The notes under the pieces: generated by a model
Databases searched by the model: none
Told to the model about the DNA's origin: nothing
What the model saw: the letters and a program-made list of their open reading frames with translations, nothing else
From: CAYJGN01 sp964369635
GTDB lineage: Bacteria; Bacillota; Clostridia; Oscillospirales; Ruminococcaceae
NCBI GenBank assembly: GCA_964369635.1
Contig: CAYJGN010000037.1
Span: forward strand, 1 to 19,768
Length of the DNA stretch: 19,768 nucleotides
Reading direction: 5' to 3'
Translations under genes and position numbers: made by a program
Part shown: positions 1 through 7,382 of the stretch, piece after piece
How the letters are laid out: every line of letters starts with the position of its first letter
Position numbering within the stretch: the first letter of the stretch is position 1

Positions 1-377
1 ATTATAACATAACTTTGAATATATTTATAAATGAACACAAAAATAAATTAAAAAAATTCGATAGCTGTTTTGTAACAATATCGGAAATTTTTAATAAAAA
101 ACACGGATTTATTAATTTTCCATATATAAAATAGGAATTTTTTGGGAGTTTCGTTCGTTGACTTAAAACGTTTATCTTGATACAATTTAATTAAGAATTT
201 ATAACTATCTGTCTTTTGTAGTTAGTTTTATATAACTGTTAAATGAATATTAAATTTTTCTGTTATTTATGCGGTTTGACAAAGTTTACCAATAAATTCA
301 TCTTTTTTGTGGTGTAATTAAATTGGCAAGGTAGTGAAATATTTTTTAGTGAATAAAACTTTATTAAGGAGGATGTT
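1..377. other. AT-rich non-coding leader region
   Basis: No coding region is supported here on either strand. The stretch is very AT-rich. Its only recognisable elements are a sigma-A-type promoter (158-186) and the ribosome binding site of the first nucleoside hydrolase (AAGGAGG just before 378). From the predicted transcription start near 193 the untranslated leader would be about 185 nt, long enough for RNA regulation, but I see no recognisable riboswitch or convincing terminator/antiterminator pair in it. A short CGATA/TATCG complementarity near 59-82 is too weak to call. Confidence 0.6.
158..186 (+). promoter_or_regulatory. Sigma-A promoter upstream of first nucleoside hydrolase
   Basis: The -35 box TTGACT (158-163) and -10 box TACAAT (181-186) are separated by exactly 17 bp, close to the housekeeping consensus. 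It probably drives the nucleoside hydrolase starting at 378, with a long leader of about 185 nt. Confidence 0.65.
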
Positions 378-1331
378 ATGGACAAGCGCAAAATAATTAT
401 TGATACCGATACAGGATCTGATGATGCAGTAGCTATGCTATTTGCACTTTTAGATGAGTCGGTCGAGGTTTTAGCAGTGACAACTGTTTTTGGAAATATT
501 CCGATAAGTCAAGCGAGCAAAAACGCTCTTATAACTATTGAAGCAGCAGGTAGTTATAAACCGCCTGTTTTTGAGGGCGTTTCAAAACAGCTTAATGGAA
601 TACCAAGCAGCTATGCATTTAAAACCCATGGCGAAGATGGAATGGGCGATATGGGTTATGCTGTTTCGAGTGGTTATGATATTGAGAGTGAGCATGCTGT
701 TGATGCTATGATTAGAATAATCGATGAGCATCCAGAGGATACTATTGAACTTGTGACGTTGGGGCCTTTAACGAACATAGGCGCCGCTATAACAAGAGCG
801 CCCGAGACGATTAAAAAGCTTAAAAAGATAACCGTTATGGGTGGCGGCTGGATGGAACCGACTGAGTTTTGGGTATCTCCCGCAGAGAGCAATATCCGAA
901 ATGATGTTATCAGCGCAAATCTGGTTGTTAGTTGCGGTGTTCCAGTTACCCTTGTTCCGATAAACGTCTGCCGTGGTGATATGCTTACTACCGAAGATGA
1001 GATAGCGATGCTTAGAAATAGCGGCAGTGAGGTTGCAAAATTCTCAGTCGACTGCAACAGAACGCTAATAAGCTTTAATAAAGATAGATGGGGCAGAGAA
1101 GTTATCGACCCAGCGGACCCTGTTGCAATGGCGGCGGCGATAGCACCTGAAACTATTGCTGAGGAACGCGAGTGTTTTATTACATTTGAAACTAACGGAG
1201 AGTGGACTCGCGGTATGATGCTGTTTGATCCAAAAGGATTTTACGGCAGAGAAAAGAACGCAACTCTTGTAACTAAGATGGATTCTGCAAAATACAAAGA
1301 ATATGCATATAATCTTTTACAGCAAAAATAA
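378..1331 (+). CDS. Nucleoside hydrolase paralogue 1 (subfamily A, lacks C-terminal His)
   Basis: This is an inosine/uridine-preferring nucleoside hydrolase family protein of 317 aa, a normal family length. The family hydrolyses the N-glycosidic bond of ribonucleosides to base plus ribose in the cytoplasm, using a calcium ion held by aspartates. The N-terminal metal motif DTDTGSDDA is intact (D9, D11, D15, D16), as are HGEDG (H84), LGPLTN (T132) and AESN (N172). Two departures are visible. The usual DPEAA segment after the Asn is replaced by a sequence starting NDVISAN, and the usual C-terminal HDP is ADP (A246, D247), so the leaving-group histidine is missing. Activity and substrate are therefore uncertain. 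It is preceded by AAGGAGG and followed by its own terminator, so it may be monocistronic. It most resembles the paralogues at 3523 and 4458. Confidence 0.93.
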   Translation: MDKRKIIIDTDTGSDDAVAMLFALLDESVEVLAVTTVFGNIPISQASKNALITIEAAGSYKPPVFEGVSKQLNGIPSSYAFKTHGEDGMGDMGYAVSSGYDIESEHAVDAMIRIIDEHPEDTIELVTLGPLTNIGAAITRAPETIKKLKKITVMGGGWMEPTEFWVSPAESNIRNDVISANLVVSCGVPVTLVPINVCRGDMLTTEDEIAMLRNSGSEVAKFSVDCNRTLISFNKDRWGREVIDPADPVAMAAAIAPETIAEERECFITFETNGEWTRGMMLFDPKGFYGREKNATLVTKMDSAKYKEYAYNLLQQK

Positions 1332-1356
1332 CCAAAAAAATGCATGAAAAATTGGC

Positions 1357-1388
1357 GGCGGTATCGCTTTATATACCGCCCTTTTTTA
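1357..1388 (+). terminator. Intrinsic terminator after nucleoside hydrolase 1
   Basis: A perfect 8-bp stem GGCGGTAT (1357-1364) / ATACCGCC (1373-1380) with an 8-nt loop is followed by CTTTTTT. It lies 25 nt after the stop codon and immediately before the promoter of the next gene. Confidence 0.85.
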
Positions 1389-1417
1389 TTTACAAAGAAA
1401 AATAAAGTTGATATACT
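1389..1417 (+). promoter_or_regulatory. Sigma-A promoter for the four-gene nucleoside hydrolase operon
   Basis: TTTACA (1389-1394), a 17-bp spacer and TATACT (1412-1417) form a near-consensus promoter. It overlaps the U-tract end of the preceding terminator. The predicted transcription start near 1424 leaves a short leader of about 25 nt before the start codon at 1449. Confidence 0.75.
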
Positions 1418-1448
1418 ATTCTAAGATTAAAGAAGAAGGTGATTGACT

Positions 1449-2435
1449 TTGAAAAAAATAATAATTGATGCAGTCACAGGAACAGATGATGCAGTAGCGA
1501 TAACCCATCTTCTCCTGCAAGATAATTTAGATATCTTAGGGATTAGCGCCGTGCATGGAAATCAGCCTGTTTCGTGTACAAGCAAGAATGCGCTTAAACT
1601 TGTTGATTTTATGGGGCGTGATATAGATGTTTATAAGGGGTGCAGGGAATCTCTTGTTCGAGATATACTGCCGGGTAGAGAGCATAATCCGCTAATGCAG
1701 AAGGTTCGAGCGGAGCGGGATGGAAAACCTGTTTATATCCATAACCCCGATATAGATAGTCTACCTGATACTAAAAAAGCTTTGAAAACCGAAAATGCGG
1801 TTTCTTTTATTGTTAGAACATTAAATGAAACCAAAGAGCCGATATCAATAGTGGCGCTCGGTCCTCTAACTAATATAGCTGCCGCTTTAATTCTCGATAA
1901 AACTATTGTAAGAAATATTGATAAAATTTATATAATGGGTGGACAGATAACCATTGGAAACAGAACGCCAGTTGCAGAAGCAAACTTCTATGATGATCCG
2001 GAAGCTGCGCATATTGTACTTACAAGTGGAGCAAATTGCATTGTAACACCTATTGAGCCAAGTATATCTGTCCAGTTTGATGAGGAGATGTTTGATAAGC
2101 TTGCAAAAATCGGGAATAAAGTTTCGGAGTTTATAAAAACCGAGTCTTATGGGTTTATTGATAGAATGAGTTACCTCGGTATCTATCCAGAGGGGGCTAA
2201 GAGCTGTGGTATGTGCGACTGGACGGCAGTTTTACCGCTTATTGATGAGAGTTTAGTCTTAGAGAGCGAAGATGTTATCTGCCAAGTTGAGGTTTCAGGT
2301 GGATTTGCAGATGGAATGCTGCTTGTTGATAGAAGGCGGTTTGCAAAGGGCGATAAAACCGTTAAAATAATCAAAAAGTTCGATGGAAAAAGAGCAATTG
2401 CTAAGTTTTTAGCTGACATAGAAAAATTTAAATAA
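1449..2435 (+). CDS. Nucleoside hydrolase paralogue 2 (subfamily B, probable pseudo-enzyme)
   Basis: This is a nucleoside hydrolase fold protein of 328 aa. I chose the TTG at 1449 because it sits 7 nt after the Shine-Dalgarno AGAAGGTG and gives an N-terminus matching the paralogues (MKKIIID). A TTG at 1443 is almost on top of that site. The N-terminal motif reads DAVTGTDDA: D7, D13 and D14 are kept, but the position of the central catalytic/metal Asp is valine (V9). The C-terminal HD is CD (C256, D257). LGPLTN (T141), AEAN (N179) and DDPEAA are intact, and the reading frame shows no decay. HGxDG is absent; instead it has DGKPVYIH (H98), shared with paralogues 3 and 6. It lies 15 nt upstream of paralogue 3 in one operon. 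It may be a catalytically inactive or altered partner subunit; that role is inference. Confidence 0.9.
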   Translation: MKKIIIDAVTGTDDAVAITHLLLQDNLDILGISAVHGNQPVSCTSKNALKLVDFMGRDIDVYKGCRESLVRDILPGREHNPLMQKVRAERDGKPVYIHNPDIDSLPDTKKALKTENAVSFIVRTLNETKEPISIVALGPLTNIAAALILDKTIVRNIDKIYIMGGQITIGNRTPVAEANFYDDPEAAHIVLTSGANCIVTPIEPSISVQFDEEMFDKLAKIGNKVSEFIKTESYGFIDRMSYLGIYPEGAKSCGMCDWTAVLPLIDESLVLESEDVICQVEVSGGFADGMLLVDRRRFAKGDKTVKIIKKFDGKRAIAKFLADIEKFK

Positions 2436-2450
2436 TTTTGGAGGTTTAAA

Positions 2451-3428
2451 ATGGCAAGAAAAGTTATACTTGATGTTGATACTGGCTCAGATGATGCGGT
2501 AGCGATAATGGCGGCTGTTAAAAGTCCCGACCTTGAGGTTATAGGAATTACAACAACCCATGGCAACCTACCAGTTAAATTCACAACAGATAATACCCTG
2601 AGAGTTTTAGAACTACTTGGTAGGACAGATATCCCTGTCTATGCTGGATGCAATGAAGGAATGGTTAAACTGCTCTCGTTTGCAAGAAAAAATGACCCGA
2701 ACAGAACCCCGATAGCCGCAGAGGTTGACGGTGAGGTGGTGGCAGTACACACAGAGGAATTACCACTCCCGAAAACAACTGCCAAAGCGCAGAGTGAGCA
2801 TGCTTGCTCATATCTTGTTCGAACACTCAGAGAGACAAAAGAGAAGATAACCCTAATTCCAGTAGGTCCTGCTACAAACGTTGGTATGGCACTTCGCATG
2901 GCACCTGAAATAGCTCTGAATATCGAAGAGATTGTTTTGATGGGTGGCTGTATCGACGGTGGAAATAAAACAGCAGTTGCCGAGAGCAATTTCTATAACG
3001 ACCCCGAGGCTATTAAGATAATTTTGGAGTGCGGAGCAAAGGTTCGGATTATTCCGCTAAATGCAACGATGGCTGCATATATGACCGATGATGAAGTTGC
3101 GGCACTTCGAGCGATAAATACCAAAACATCGAATTTTGCGGCTCAGATGATTGAAGATAGAATAAACGCTCATCTAAAGCTTGGTTACTATGATAGAAGG
3201 GCAGATCATCTGCATGATGCGCTTGCAGTTTGTGCGATACTCGACCCATCGGTTATAACCGATTTTCCAGCTTTAGCGCTCGATATAGATATTTCGGGCG
3301 GTATAACTGACGGTATGCTTGTTGCAGATAGAAGAGTGCGTGCAACATCGCAAAAGGAACATTTCGTAGCACTCGATGCCGATAGAAAAAAATACTACGA
3401 TATGTTGGCAGAGCTTTTTAAAGACTAA
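2451..3428 (+). CDS. Nucleoside hydrolase paralogue 3 (subfamily B, catalytic set retained)
   Basis: A 325-aa IU-NH family protein. It has the complete aspartate motif DVDTGSDDA (D8, D10, D14, D15), the HGN segment (N39), PVGPATN (T142), AESN (N180) followed by NDPEA, and the C-terminal pair H255-D256 in LHDALAV. The HGxDG loop of classical members is missing. In its place is DGEVVAVH (H100) followed by a Leu-Pro turn, as in paralogues 2 and 6. With all calcium ligands and the C-terminal His present, this is one of the best candidates for a working hydrolase in the cluster. It starts at ATG 2451 behind TTGGAGG and lies 15 nt after paralogue 2, so the two should be co-expressed. The base preference cannot be read from the sequence. 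Confidence 0.94.
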   Translation: MARKVILDVDTGSDDAVAIMAAVKSPDLEVIGITTTHGNLPVKFTTDNTLRVLELLGRTDIPVYAGCNEGMVKLLSFARKNDPNRTPIAAEVDGEVVAVHTEELPLPKTTAKAQSEHACSYLVRTLRETKEKITLIPVGPATNVGMALRMAPEIALNIEEIVLMGGCIDGGNKTAVAESNFYNDPEAIKIILECGAKVRIIPLNATMAAYMTDDEVAALRAINTKTSNFAAQMIEDRINAHLKLGYYDRRADHLHDALAVCAILDPSVITDFPALALDIDISGGITDGMLVADRRVRATSQKEHFVALDADRKKYYDMLAELFKD

Positions 3429-3522
3429 CTTTTAGATTTTTTGTTGTATGGGCGGATTGAATCCCCCTTTGCGACTTTAAATAATGAGGGAAACCTCCAA
3501 TATAAAAATAAAGGAGTAAAGA
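3429..3522 (+). other. Intergenic spacer with small hairpins between hydrolases 3 and 4
   Basis: This 94-nt gap has no recognisable promoter and no U-tract terminator. A 7-bp hairpin with one bulged C can form at 3450-3467 (GGG, bulged C, GGAT with ATCC, CCC). A second, GAGG-GAAA-CCTC, lies at 3486-3497. The CTCC at 3495-3498 could alternatively pair with GGAG of the ribosome binding site at 3513-3516. These are short and could be chance. The lack of a terminator is consistent with transcription continuing into the next hydrolase. Confidence 0.4.
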
Positions 3523-4458
3523 ATGAGAAAATTTATTATCGACACCGATACCGGTTCGGATGATGCGGTGGCAATAATGGTAGCGCTCAAAGAGCCTTCC
3601 ATAGAGGTTTTAGCGCTTATTAGCGTTGCGGGAAATGTTCCGGTCGACCTTGCAACAAGAAATGCACTAATTTCAATAGAAAAAGCAAATAGCTATATAC
3701 CGCCGGTTTTTGAAGGGTGCGCAAGACCTATGATGAAACCTTATATGTCGGCACAGCATGCACATGGAATGGATGGGCTTGGGGATGTTGGGTATCAGGT
3801 TAAAAACCTTAAAGCTGAGAAACTGCACGGCGTTGATGCGATGCTTCGACTTATAAAAGAAAACGACGATGTTGAGATATTAGCGCTAGGACCTCTAACA
3901 AACCTTGCGGTTGCTATGAGGCAAGACCCAGAAACTATGAAAAAAGTTAAGAGGATTTTCATAATGGGTGGCGCTCTAATTGCCACAAATCAGGTAACTC
4001 CGACCGCTGAATTCAATATATATGTTGATCCAGAAGCGGCGCAGATTGTTTGGAATTTTGGTGTTCCGCTAACTATCTGCCCACTTGACCTCTGTCTGCC
4101 AAGAGAGGCTATGATAGATGAAGAGGGTATGCAAAGGCTTTTAAATGCAGGAACCGAAGAGGGCGAGTTTATAGTTAATTGCAACAAGAGCTATGTTGAT
4201 ATAATGGAGAAGAGAAGAGGAGCGCGCCTTCTATCTATGCCTGACCAGACAACTGTTGTAGCAGCCCTCTACCCTGAAATTATAAACGAGAGCTTTGATT
4301 GCTACTCACAGGTAGACACAAGAGGACAGTATACCTATGGACAAACTATCTTCGACTATATGGATATTCTTAAAAAAGAGCCGAATGTTACCGTTGTTAA
4401 GAGTCTTCATAACAAGGAGTTTTTAGATGTCATTTATAAAATCGGAGGTGCGCTATAA
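3523..4458 (+). CDS. Nucleoside hydrolase paralogue 4 (subfamily A, lacks C-terminal His)
   Basis: A 311-aa member of the IU-NH family. Visible motifs are DTDTGSDDA (D7, D9, D13, D14), AGN (N38), HGMDGLG (H81), LGPLTN (T126) and the textbook AEFNIYVDPEAA (E163, N165). The C-terminal catalytic pair is altered: the segment reads MPDQTTVV, so proline P240 stands where histidine is expected, while the calcium-ligand aspartate D241 remains. It starts at ATG 3523 after AAAGGAG. Its TAA stop overlaps the ATG of paralogue 5 by one base (TAATG), so the two are translationally coupled. It probably acts on nucleosides through the calcium/ribose site, but leaving-group activation must differ from classical enzymes. 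Other families, such as trypanosomal IAG-specific hydrolases, also work without this His. Confidence 0.94.
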   Translation: MRKFIIDTDTGSDDAVAIMVALKEPSIEVLALISVAGNVPVDLATRNALISIEKANSYIPPVFEGCARPMMKPYMSAQHAHGMDGLGDVGYQVKNLKAEKLHGVDAMLRLIKENDDVEILALGPLTNLAVAMRQDPETMKKVKRIFIMGGALIATNQVTPTAEFNIYVDPEAAQIVWNFGVPLTICPLDLCLPREAMIDEEGMQRLLNAGTEEGEFIVNCNKSYVDIMEKRRGARLLSMPDQTTVVAALYPEIINESFDCYSQVDTRGQYTYGQTIFDYMDILKKEPNVTVVKSLHNKEFLDVIYKIGGAL

Positions 4459-5387
4459 TGGATAAGAGAAAGATAATTATAGATACAGATACAGCAAGCG
4501 ATGATGCGGTAGCGCTCGTTATGGCACTGCGCGACCCATCTGTTGAGGTTTTGGCTATAACTACTGTAAAAGGAAATCTGCCGATAGAAACCTGCACACG
4601 CAATGCCCTAATCTCGATAGATTTTGCAAATACCTATGCACCACCTCTCTATGAAGGGTGCGACAGAGCATTACTTGCAGAGGTTATGACAAGCGAAGAT
4701 ACCCATGGTGATGATGGAATGGGAAACCATAATTATCCAGAGCCAAAAGGCAAAAAGCTTGAGATGCATGCAGTTGATGCGCTACTTAAAATAATAGATG
4801 AACATGAAGATAAAGAGCTTGAGCTTGTAACGCTGGGACCCCTCACAAACGTAGCCCTTGCAGTTATCAAAAAGCCAGAAGTTATGAAAAAGCTCAAAAA
4901 GATAACCCTTATGGGAAGCTCGGGGCTTGCTGGTGGAAACTGCACCCCTGTTGCTGAGTTTAATATCCTTGCGGACCCTGAGGCTATGGAGATTGTTTTC
5001 CTATCGGGAATACACTGTGTCGTTGTTGGTTGGGATGCATGCATTGGTGAAGCTATGTTTACCGAAGAGGATATAAAAGAGGTTTTGGCAACTGGAAGTC
5101 CTGTTGCGAAATTCTGTATCGAATGCAATGATACCCTAATAGAGCTTAACCGCGAGAGATTTGGCAGCGGCTGTATCGACTTTGCAGACCCTGTTGCTAT
5201 GGCGGTAGCGCTATATCCTGAGTGCGTTGCGGCTTCTGTTGAAGCTTATTGCAGCTGCGAAACGAAGAGCAATCTATCTTTCGGTCAGGTTATAGTGAAT
5301 CAAAGAGCAGAGGAGAAAAACTCAACTGTTGCCTATGAGCTTGATGGCGAAAAGTTTAAAAAATATCTCACTTCGCTTATAGTTTAA
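4458..5387 (+). CDS. Nucleoside hydrolase paralogue 5 (subfamily A, lacks C-terminal His)
   Basis: A 309-aa IU-NH family protein, closest by eye to paralogues 1 and 4. The metal motif is DTDTASDDA (D9, D11, D15, D16), with alanine replacing the usual glycine. It has KGN (N40), HGDDGMG (H83), LGPLTN (T130) and AEFN (N169) followed by ADPEA. As in paralogue 1, the C-terminal HDP has become ADP (A243, D244). The start ATG overlaps the preceding stop by one base and has GGAGGTG upstream inside paralogue 4. A strong terminator follows at 5398, closing the operon. Loss of the same His in all three subfamily A members suggests a fixed feature of this branch rather than random decay. Confidence 0.94.
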   Translation: MDKRKIIIDTDTASDDAVALVMALRDPSVEVLAITTVKGNLPIETCTRNALISIDFANTYAPPLYEGCDRALLAEVMTSEDTHGDDGMGNHNYPEPKGKKLEMHAVDALLKIIDEHEDKELELVTLGPLTNVALAVIKKPEVMKKLKKITLMGSSGLAGGNCTPVAEFNILADPEAMEIVFLSGIHCVVVGWDACIGEAMFTEEDIKEVLATGSPVAKFCIECNDTLIELNRERFGSGCIDFADPVAMAVALYPECVAASVEAYCSCETKSNLSFGQVIVNQRAEEKNSTVAYELDGEKFKKYLTSLIV

Positions 5388-5397
5388 TTTAAAAATC

Positions 5398-5424
5398 CGC
5401 TGGTTATAATGCCAGCGTTTTTTT
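5398..5424 (+). terminator. Intrinsic terminator closing the nucleoside hydrolase operon
   Basis: A 6-bp stem CGCTGG (5398-5403) / CCAGCG (5412-5417), extendable by a G-U pair, is followed by a run of seven T. It lies 10 nt after the stop codon of paralogue 5. Confidence 0.85.
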
Positions 5425-5445
5425 CTGCAATAAATATAATTTTTA

Positions 5446-5454
5446 TGCTATAAT
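5446..5454 (+). promoter_or_regulatory. Extended -10 promoter for the ABC exporter
   Basis: TGCTATAAT (5446-5454) fits the extended -10 pattern TGnTATAAT. There is no good -35 box at the expected distance, which extended -10 promoters tolerate. The predicted start near 5461 gives a leader of about 28 nt. Confidence 0.55.
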
Positions 5455-5488
5455 TATAGCTAAGATAAAAAATAGGGGTGGAAATAGT

Positions 5489-6400
5489 ATGCGCGAGATT
5501 TTAAAGGTTGACAACCTTGTTAAGCGATATCAGAGTGCTGAAATAAATGCAGTTGATGGAATAAGTTTTGAAGTTTATGAGGGGGAATTTTTCTGCCTGC
5601 TCGGTGTTAATGGTGCTGGAAAAAGCACAACTATCAATATAATATGCACCCTGCTATCCAAAACTTCTGGCGATGTTTTGTTAAATGGCAAAACGCTTGG
5701 CATTATGGATGATGAGATAAGAAGGATGATTGGAGTTGTCTTTCAGGGGAATGTTCTCGATGATGTTTTAACGGCGCGCGAGAATATCGAGAGCAGAGCC
5801 GCATTTTATGGAATAGATAAAGAAAGTGCTAAAAAAAGGGTTTCGCAGCTTGCGCAAAGCCTTTCGATGACCTCTTTTTTGGATAGAAAATACTCTCGCC
5901 TATCAGGAGGGCAACGCAGAAAATGCGATATAGCAAGAGCGCTTTTAGCAGAGCCTAAAATACTGTTTCTCGATGAGCCGACAACAGGCCTTGACCCGCA
6001 GAGCAGAATTGAGCTGTGGCAGACGATAAACGATATTCGAAAAAATGAAAAGATGGCGGTTTTTCTAACGACCCATTATATGGAGGAGACCGAGAAGGCC
6101 GATAGGGTGGCTATAATTGATGGTGGAAAAGTTCTCTGCATAGATACTCCGCAAAAGCTAAAGACGAAATATTCATCAGATAAGCTGACTGTTGTTGCGA
6201 AAGTCGGGTGTGAGAGCGAGATAGAAAATCGGCTAAAAGATTATAAGAAAAGGGCGGATAGCTATATCGTGCGGATGAAGAACGGCAAAGATGCAATTGA
6301 TATCCTTGCTGATTTAAAACCTTATATCGACAGTTTCGAGATGGAAAAAGGGAATATGGATAACGTCTTTTTAAATGTTGTTGGGAGGAGTGCAGAGTGA
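5489..6400 (+). CDS. ABC-2 type exporter, ATP-binding subunit
   Basis: A 303-aa ABC ATPase of the drug/antibiotic exporter type (DrrA-like). Visible motifs are Walker A GVNGAGKS (39-46), Q-loop glutamine Q86 in VVFQGN, signature LSGGQ (138-142), Walker B ILFLDEP (158-164), D-loop GLDP, and H-loop H196 in LTTHYMEE. A C-terminal extension after about residue 230 is typical of this class. It powers the membrane protein encoded by the next gene, which overlaps it by 4 nt (GTGA). The start ATG has AGGGGTGG upstream. The substrate is not determinable: members export drugs, lipids, peptides or polysaccharides. Adjacency to nucleoside hydrolases is not enough to claim nucleoside transport, since this architecture is normally export. 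Confidence 0.93.
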   Translation: MREILKVDNLVKRYQSAEINAVDGISFEVYEGEFFCLLGVNGAGKSTTINIICTLLSKTSGDVLLNGKTLGIMDDEIRRMIGVVFQGNVLDDVLTARENIESRAAFYGIDKESAKKRVSQLAQSLSMTSFLDRKYSRLSGGQRRKCDIARALLAEPKILFLDEPTTGLDPQSRIELWQTINDIRKNEKMAVFLTTHYMEETEKADRVAIIDGGKVLCIDTPQKLKTKYSSDKLTVVAKVGCESEIENRLKDYKKRADSYIVRMKNGKDAIDILADLKPYIDSFEMEKGNMDNVFLNVVGRSAE

Positions 6401-7296
6401 GTAGCAGTCTTTTAGCGCTTATAAAGCGCAATATGAAAATATTTTACAGGACAAAGGGAAATATCATCTTTGCCTCACTTTCGGTAGTTATCCTATTAGT
6501 GCTTCACCTGATAATATTTCGTGGTATGTTTACCGATAGCTTTGTTGAAATTATGAAAGCCTTTCCGTTTGAGGTGGAGCGGATAAATCTTTCGTATATA
6601 GTTGATAGCTCGATGTTTGCGGCAATTCTGCCAATAGGCGCTATAACAATTTCGCTTGTTGCGCTTGGTCTTATGGTATCAGATAGAGAGACAAATGCCC
6701 TGTCGGACTTTATGGTGTCGCCGATAAAACGAAACTCACTGCTCGCATCATATTTAATAAGCTCATTTATGGTAGGGTTTATAATCCTTTTGTTTTTTAT
6801 CGCGATTTTCGAGGTTGTTTTCCTTGTGGTTTACGGCATTTCAATGAGCATTGTGCAGATAGCGGCTATTCTTGCTGCAACGATTTTAGCGCTAACTTTT
6901 GGAAATGTTTTTATGCTTCTTTTAATAACATTTGTCAAATCGCAACAATCTCTCGGTGCAGTTGGGACGATAGTTGGAACGCTGCTCGGGTTTTTAAGCG
7001 GTGCTTATGTTCCGGTTGGGCAGTTTGGTGAAGCGATAGCAAATATCTTCAGTCTACTACCGTTTATGCAGATAACGGTTGTTATGAGACAGGCATTTTT
7101 TATCGAGTTTGAGAGTGTTGTTGGGTTTTCATTTGATACGATTTCAGGTGAGCTTACAAAAGAGATGGGATATGAGCTGTTTTTGTTTGGCGAGAAGATG
7201 AGTACAGGGGCAGTTGCCGCAATGGCAATAGGGACAACGGTCATCTTATTTGCAGCGGTGGTTTTGCGGTTTAGAAAGTTAAAAAAAGCCGAGTGA
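6397..7296 (+). CDS. ABC-2 type exporter, permease subunit
   Basis: A 299-aa integral membrane protein with the usual ABC-2 permease pattern of about six hydrophobic segments: one after the short N-terminal cytosolic stretch (about 23-45), a cluster in the middle (about 75-195) and a last one near the C-terminus (about 270-290). The motif VSDRETNALSDFMVSPI before the second membrane pair is typical of the family's coupling region, and GTLLGFLSGAYVP resembles the conserved C-terminal segment. It starts with GTG at 6397, overlapping the ATPase stop, so the two are translationally coupled and should form a heterotetramer. No terminator is evident before the next promoter at 7317. Confidence 0.88.
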   Translation: MSSSLLALIKRNMKIFYRTKGNIIFASLSVVILLVLHLIIFRGMFTDSFVEIMKAFPFEVERINLSYIVDSSMFAAILPIGAITISLVALGLMVSDRETNALSDFMVSPIKRNSLLASYLISSFMVGFIILLFFIAIFEVVFLVVYGISMSIVQIAAILAATILALTFGNVFMLLLITFVKSQQSLGAVGTIVGTLLGFLSGAYVPVGQFGEAIANIFSLLPFMQITVVMRQAFFIEFESVVGFSFDTISGELTKEMGYELFLFGEKMSTGAVAAMAIGTTVILFAAVVLRFRKLKKAE

Positions 7297-7316
7297 TATT
7301 TGGTTTTTCTCATAGT

Positions 7317-7345
7317 TTGACTAAACTCCTAAAAACATCTATAAT
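7317..7345 (+). promoter_or_regulatory. Sigma-A promoter of the binding-protein lipoprotein
   Basis: TTGACT (7317-7322), 17-bp spacer, TATAAT (7340-7345): one of the best matches in the window. Transcription would start near 7352, about 30 nt before the ATG at 7383. Confidence 0.78.
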
Positions 7346-7382
7346 AGGGTATGCGAAAGCTGTTGAATTTTAGGAGATAATT

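Noticed and set aside
7326..7376. 9-bp inverted repeat CTCCTAAAA / TTTTAGGAG around the lipoprotein promoter, which could hide the ribosome binding site
   Set aside because: The left arm lies upstream of the predicted transcription start and would not be in the mRNA; an operator role is possible but unsupported.
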